This document shows, in pieces, positions 51,771-52,577 of a stretch of DNA of 52,577 bases. The first letter of the stretch is position 1, and every line of letters starts with the position of its first letter. The DNA is from Ichthyophthirius multifiliis (Eukaryota; Ciliophora; Oligohymenophorea; Hymenostomatida). Position numbers and translations under genes: made by a program. The stretch spans positions 1 to 52,577 of the forward strand of contig NW_004085928.1 in NCBI RefSeq assembly GCF_000220395.1, written 5' to 3'. The notes under the pieces were generated by a model. It was not told the origin of the DNA, ran no database searches, and worked only from the letters and a program-made list of their open reading frames with translations.

Positions 51771-52577
51771 ATGAAAGGTTAATCATCAGCCTAATCACTA
51801 AAAAAAATAATAACATTTTAAAGAGCAAAGATAGACTAAAAATTGAATTAATAAATAAAATCTCATAAATAGTAATCAGAAAATGACATAAATATTTTAA
51901 AAATATAAAAGTAAATAATTCCGTAATAAGCGAAAACTAAAATTACATAAGAATAACATAATATATAAATATATCCTTAAAATATTCAAGAAGATAATTA
52001 TTTTCAACAAAATGAATAAATAAAAAGTAATTCAATAACAAGATCATTATAAAAACCTTCTCAGCACTCATATTCAGTTTCATTATTGAGACCAAATCAA
52101 TTAAATAATATAAACTAAACCCAATATTATTAAATAAGCCATTTTTTAAAACAATAAAAAAACTATAGAAATAAAAAAAAGAAATTATAAACTCCCTAAA
52201 ATCAAAGAGAAGAAAAAGATAGCATAAAAGCATTTTCAGAAATTGATAATATACACAAAGTTTAAAACGAAATATAAAAAATATTATCAAATAATGAAAA
52301 TTTAAATAAAAAATAATTTAATAAAAAAATTAATCTATTATTAGATATTAACAAAATATAATCTGAAAATAATAGAGGAGAATACATAAATTAAATTTAA
52401 AAATTAGCTTAAACTACAAATAATTTATAAATATAAAAAAATAATACAAATATTAATTTTTAATACAAAAAAAGCATTTAAACATGTAAATAATAATAAT
52501 ATTTAGATTATTTTAATGAAAAGGAAGAAAATTAATTTTTTTTTATTCCTCCTAAAATCCCAAATCGTAACCATCAA
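51771..52577 (+). CDS. Gln/Asn-rich protein, 3' end outside the window
   Basis: The frame opens at ATG 51771 (MKGQSSAQSLKKIITFQRAK) and stays open for 269 codons to the last base. It is rich in Gln (mostly TAA), Asn, Lys and Ile. Readable parts include SITRSLQKPSQHSYSVSLL, TPQNQREEKDSIKAFSEID, a possible coiled coil (NLNKKQFNKKINLLLDIN) and QYLDYFNEKEENQFFFIPPK near the end. A 269-codon run without TGA is unlikely by chance at this composition. Function unknown; it may be a cytoskeletal or scaffold protein. Confidence 0.65.

Overview
The window looks like macronuclear DNA of an oligohymenophorean ciliate. It is extremely AT-rich, and under the standard code no normal gene can be read. When TAA and TAG are read as glutamine and TGA as the only stop, long conserved proteins appear on both strands: an SDA1 homologue, an Ariadne-type RBR ligase, a MON2-like protein, a neutral-sphingomyelinase-like enzyme, ribosomal protein P2 and a TBC RabGAP. 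The base composition, the code and the short GT...AG introns (mostly about 35-190 nt) fit a hymenostome such as Ichthyophthirius better than the less AT-rich Tetrahymena or Paramecium. The species is an inference.

Layout. 1-4708: almost featureless AT-rich DNA with one less AT-rich patch (380-470) that folds as two stem-loops. 4709-7275 (-): SDA1, for 60S ribosome biogenesis. About 7540-8210 (-): a poorly resolved spliced gene with Cys pairs. 9453-11363 (-): RBR E3 ligase. 12105-12518 (+): small basic protein. 13046-18666 (+): MON2-like Golgi/endosome trafficking protein. 19238-19576 (-): small intronless protein. 20510-21685 (+): Gln/Asn/Pro-rich protein. 22363-22842 (+): secreted protein with two identical-spacing 8-cysteine repeats. 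24667-31938 (+): giant coiled-coil protein. 32015-33125 (-): neutral sphingomyelinase-like enzyme, tail to tail with the giant gene. 33652-34593 (+): nucleotide-sugar-transporter-like membrane protein, followed by unresolved membrane-like exons. 37844-38621 (-): ribosomal protein P2. 39277-41951 (-): TPR protein. 42931-47005 (+): TBC RabGAP with a very long Asn/Gln-rich tail. 47427-49906 (+): coiled-coil protein. 50401-51093 (+): unrecognised 230-residue protein. 51771-52577 (+): Gln/Asn-rich protein running off the window.

The genes do not form an operon or one pathway. Several belong to endomembrane biology (MON2, TBC RabGAP, sugar transporter, sphingomyelinase) and two to ribosomes (SDA1, P2), but nothing in the spacing suggests that they were grouped for that reason. 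Intergenic DNA is close to pure A/T with TA microsatellites. I saw no rRNA, convincing tRNA, transposon, CRISPR array or telomere. Exon joins were worked out by eye, so outer coordinates are firmer than internal splice sites.
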